From assembly GCF_023278565.1 (NCBI RefSeq), contig NC_064677.1, positions 5,022,001 to 5,086,000 on the forward strand: a stretch of 64,000 bases of DNA, read 5' to 3'. The stretch is from Colletotrichum lupini. Taxonomy: Eukaryota > Ascomycota > Sordariomycetes > Glomerellales > Glomerellaceae. Position numbers and translations under genes: made by a program. Below are positions 62,101-64,000 of this stretch, piece after piece; position 1 is the stretch's first letter; each line of letters begins with the position of its first letter. Below the pieces are notes generated by a model that saw nothing but the letters and a program-made list of their open reading frames with translations, was not told where the DNA came from and made no database searches.

Positions 62101-64000
62101 TAGTTAACTTATTTTTAGTAACCTTTCGCTACGAACTTAATGTTTATTATCCTATTTTATATATACCCTTTTCTTATAATATTCGAATTTATTAACTACT
62201 TCTACTACCCCTTTAAAATACTTAATAAGCTCTTACGTATTATACTTAGTAAGCTACTTAGCCTATTTAATAAGATATTATAAGTTTCCTCCCTTATTTT
62301 ATATTATAACGATTTTTTTAACTTTTTAAATATTTTACTCGTTCTCTAACTCTAAGAGATTTGCTATTTAGTCGCTAACTATTCGGTAATTTCCCTATAG
62401 CTTAAGCTAAGAAACTAAAAAAATATTATATATTCTTTAATACTACTTTAATAAATATACTTAATAAGCCTATTTCCCTACCTTTTTAACTATTGCTACT
62501 TTAATATATTTCGGCGCTAGTTTATTATTTTTAAATTATATATTTTTTATTAATAGGCCGACGACCTCTTTACGATTAAACTCCTTTAGGGTATATTTTT
62601 TATTATAATAAATTACTTAGCTCTTAAAGGCTTATATTTACGCTTACGTAACCTAGGCCCTAATCTCCCTAATTTTCTAGACCCTTTTCTAAACCCCTTA
62701 GACTATAGCCTTATAATTAAGTATATATTTAACGTACTTAAAGTAATAGCCGTATAGTATTATATACGAGGATACTTTTATAATAAAGTATTAGTTATTA
62801 TTATATATAAACTCGGCCTCCTCTAGCTACGCTACTTACTTATTTAGCGAGCCCTTAGTATAAATCCTTAAATACTTTTTTAATATTTAATAGGTTCGCT
62901 CTATTTAGCCGTCCGTTTATAAATAATACGTAATAAATAGTTAGTAACGTATTACCCGTTCTTTAGCAAACTCTTCTTAAAATACGCTTATAAAAAGCTT
63001 ATCTCTATTTATAATAATACTTTTAAATATACTAAACTTATATTTAACCTCTTAACATAAAATACTTACTATTTATACTACGTTAAGTATTTTAATAGTA
63101 AATAAGAACTTTGCGAACTTTATTATATAATAAATAATAATTAAAATACTATTATACTCTGCGCCGTTATTATAAGCGCTTAGTAATAGCCCCGTAATAA
63201 AGTCTATAAATATTTCTTAAAATAGGTATAAGGGTAGTAGTAGTAACTATAGCTACCCGTACGGCTTATATTTTAAAATTATAATTCTTAAATAATACTT
63301 ATAGTTCTTAACGTATTCTTAAATATTTTATTAAATATTTTCTTAATAGAACTTTTTTTAGATTAGCTCGAGAGTTTTCGTAGCTCTTATATAACTTACC
63401 TTATAGTCGTCGTAATATTAATAAAAGATCTCTATTTAAAGAGATTTTACTTAAAAAATAACGAGTCTTTTTTTAAAAAATAGTATGCCCTATTCGTTAA
63501 GTAAATATACTCTTAACTCGCTAGTTATAATGCGAACTCTTATTAATTATAATATATAAAACTCGTTTTTAACTTATAGTCCTCTAACGAGCTCTTTAAT
63601 TTTTAATAAGAAACGAAAAGCGAATACTATTTTATCCCTTATAAACTCCTTTATAATAGGGTATAGGATATATTATTTTAATATAATAACCCTAGCTCTA
63701 TCTAACTCCTCTTTATCCTTATTAAACTATTAACGAGCGTTTATTAATAACTCTCTTACTTTCTTACCTTAAGTTATTATAGTAATAATTATTATTATTT
63801 TATTAGTACGCCCTATAATACGCTATTAATATAAAAAAGAGGATTCCCCGTCCCTAGAGCTAGTTAATATCTAGCTAAGATTACGAAGGGAGGCCTTAAC
63901 TACTTAAATATATATTTTAATAGTATTATTTTATCTTTTTAAACTAATTATTTTTTACTAAATATCGGGTAGTAATTCGCTAATAAAACATAACTTCTAA
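62100..64000 (-). mobile_element. Gypsy chromovirus remnant: integrase and chromodomain, runs off the window
   Basis: The minus-strand frame, broken by RIP stops, reads as the C-terminal part of a Ty3/Gypsy polyprotein. DFITGL with AEYNSIL follows at about 63203-63140, FAKFLFT and INRDKLFISVF next, then YYLQTDG at about 62930 and EEAEFIYNNN. A chromodomain-like end LIK-AKYLTKYDT-EFIKYF lies at about 62275-62210, with the hyphens marking stop codons at expected Trp or Gln sites. Integrase followed by a chromodomain defines chromoviruses, whose chromodomains direct insertion to heterochromatin. Reverse transcriptase and the other LTR should lie beyond 64000. I could not identify its LTR at the lower end. 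Confidence 0.75.

Noticed and set aside
34076..64000. Mitochondrial or bacterial origin for the AT-rich blocks
   Set aside because: The CA/TG depletion, LTRs with target duplications and recognisable copia and Gypsy domains explain the composition as RIP-mutated nuclear transposons.
34076..64000. CRISPR-like or tandem repeat array
   Set aside because: Repeated words such as TATAATAA come from low complexity; no regularly spaced direct repeats were seen.

Overview
The window is nuclear DNA of a filamentous ascomycete (Pezizomycotina, probably Sordariomycetes; the class is my inference). Supporting evidence: short GT-AG introns of about 50-140 bp with CTAAC/CTGAC-type branch points, a Zn2Cys6 regulator with a fungal-specific middle domain, a fungal Mcm1-type MADS protein, and sharp switches between roughly 50% GC gene-bearing DNA and extremely AT-rich blocks. 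The AT-rich blocks have almost no CA or TG dinucleotides but keep CG, which is the footprint of saturated repeat-induced point mutation (RIP).

Layout. 1-23.8 kb is gene-poor GC-normal DNA with two secure genes: a Ctr-family copper transporter (4283-4988, +) and an Mcm1/SRF-type MADS-box factor (10330-11196, -). 23.8-33.3 kb is a compact block that looks like a plant-polysaccharide utilisation cluster: a secreted FAS1-domain protein (-), a secreted GH27 alpha-galactosidase (+) sharing a divergent promoter with it, an intracellular GH88 unsaturated glucuronyl hydrolase (+), and a Zn2Cys6 transcription factor (-). A Dal5-like MFS permease gene starts divergently from the factor at 33290.

That permease gene is the centre of the window. 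Its eight exons (1593 nt, 530 codons plus stop, all phases compatible) are spread over 33290-48454 because two Ty1/copia-type LTR retrotransposons, each exactly 6521 bp, sit in it in opposite orientation (34076-40596 and 41330-47850). Each has 205-bp LTRs and its own 5-bp target duplication (aggac and ctaac). One lies across a 3' splice site and the other on an intron branch-point motif. Both are saturated with RIP. The 733-bp piece of host gene caught between them carries five in-frame TAG codons at what were very probably Trp codons, while the exons outside the pair carry none.

48.5-51.3 kb is GC-normal and holds an intron-containing tRNA-Pro(AGG). From 51.3 kb to the end is a second AT-rich block of nested elements: a third copia-type element (51786-59214, 225-bp LTRs, target duplication ccttt) lies inside a solo LTR of another family (TGTCACG...CGTGATA). 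Beyond it are RIP-degraded repeats, including the integrase and chromodomain end of a Gypsy chromovirus on the minus strand (about 62.1-64.0 kb).

Working model (inference): the alpha-galactosidase trims galactosyl side groups outside the cell, a permease imports uronate-type products, the GH88 enzyme acts inside the cell, and the Zn2Cys6 factor controls the set. A CGG-N4-CGG direct repeat occurs in both hydrolase promoters. The transport step at this locus has been lost by transposon insertion and RIP.
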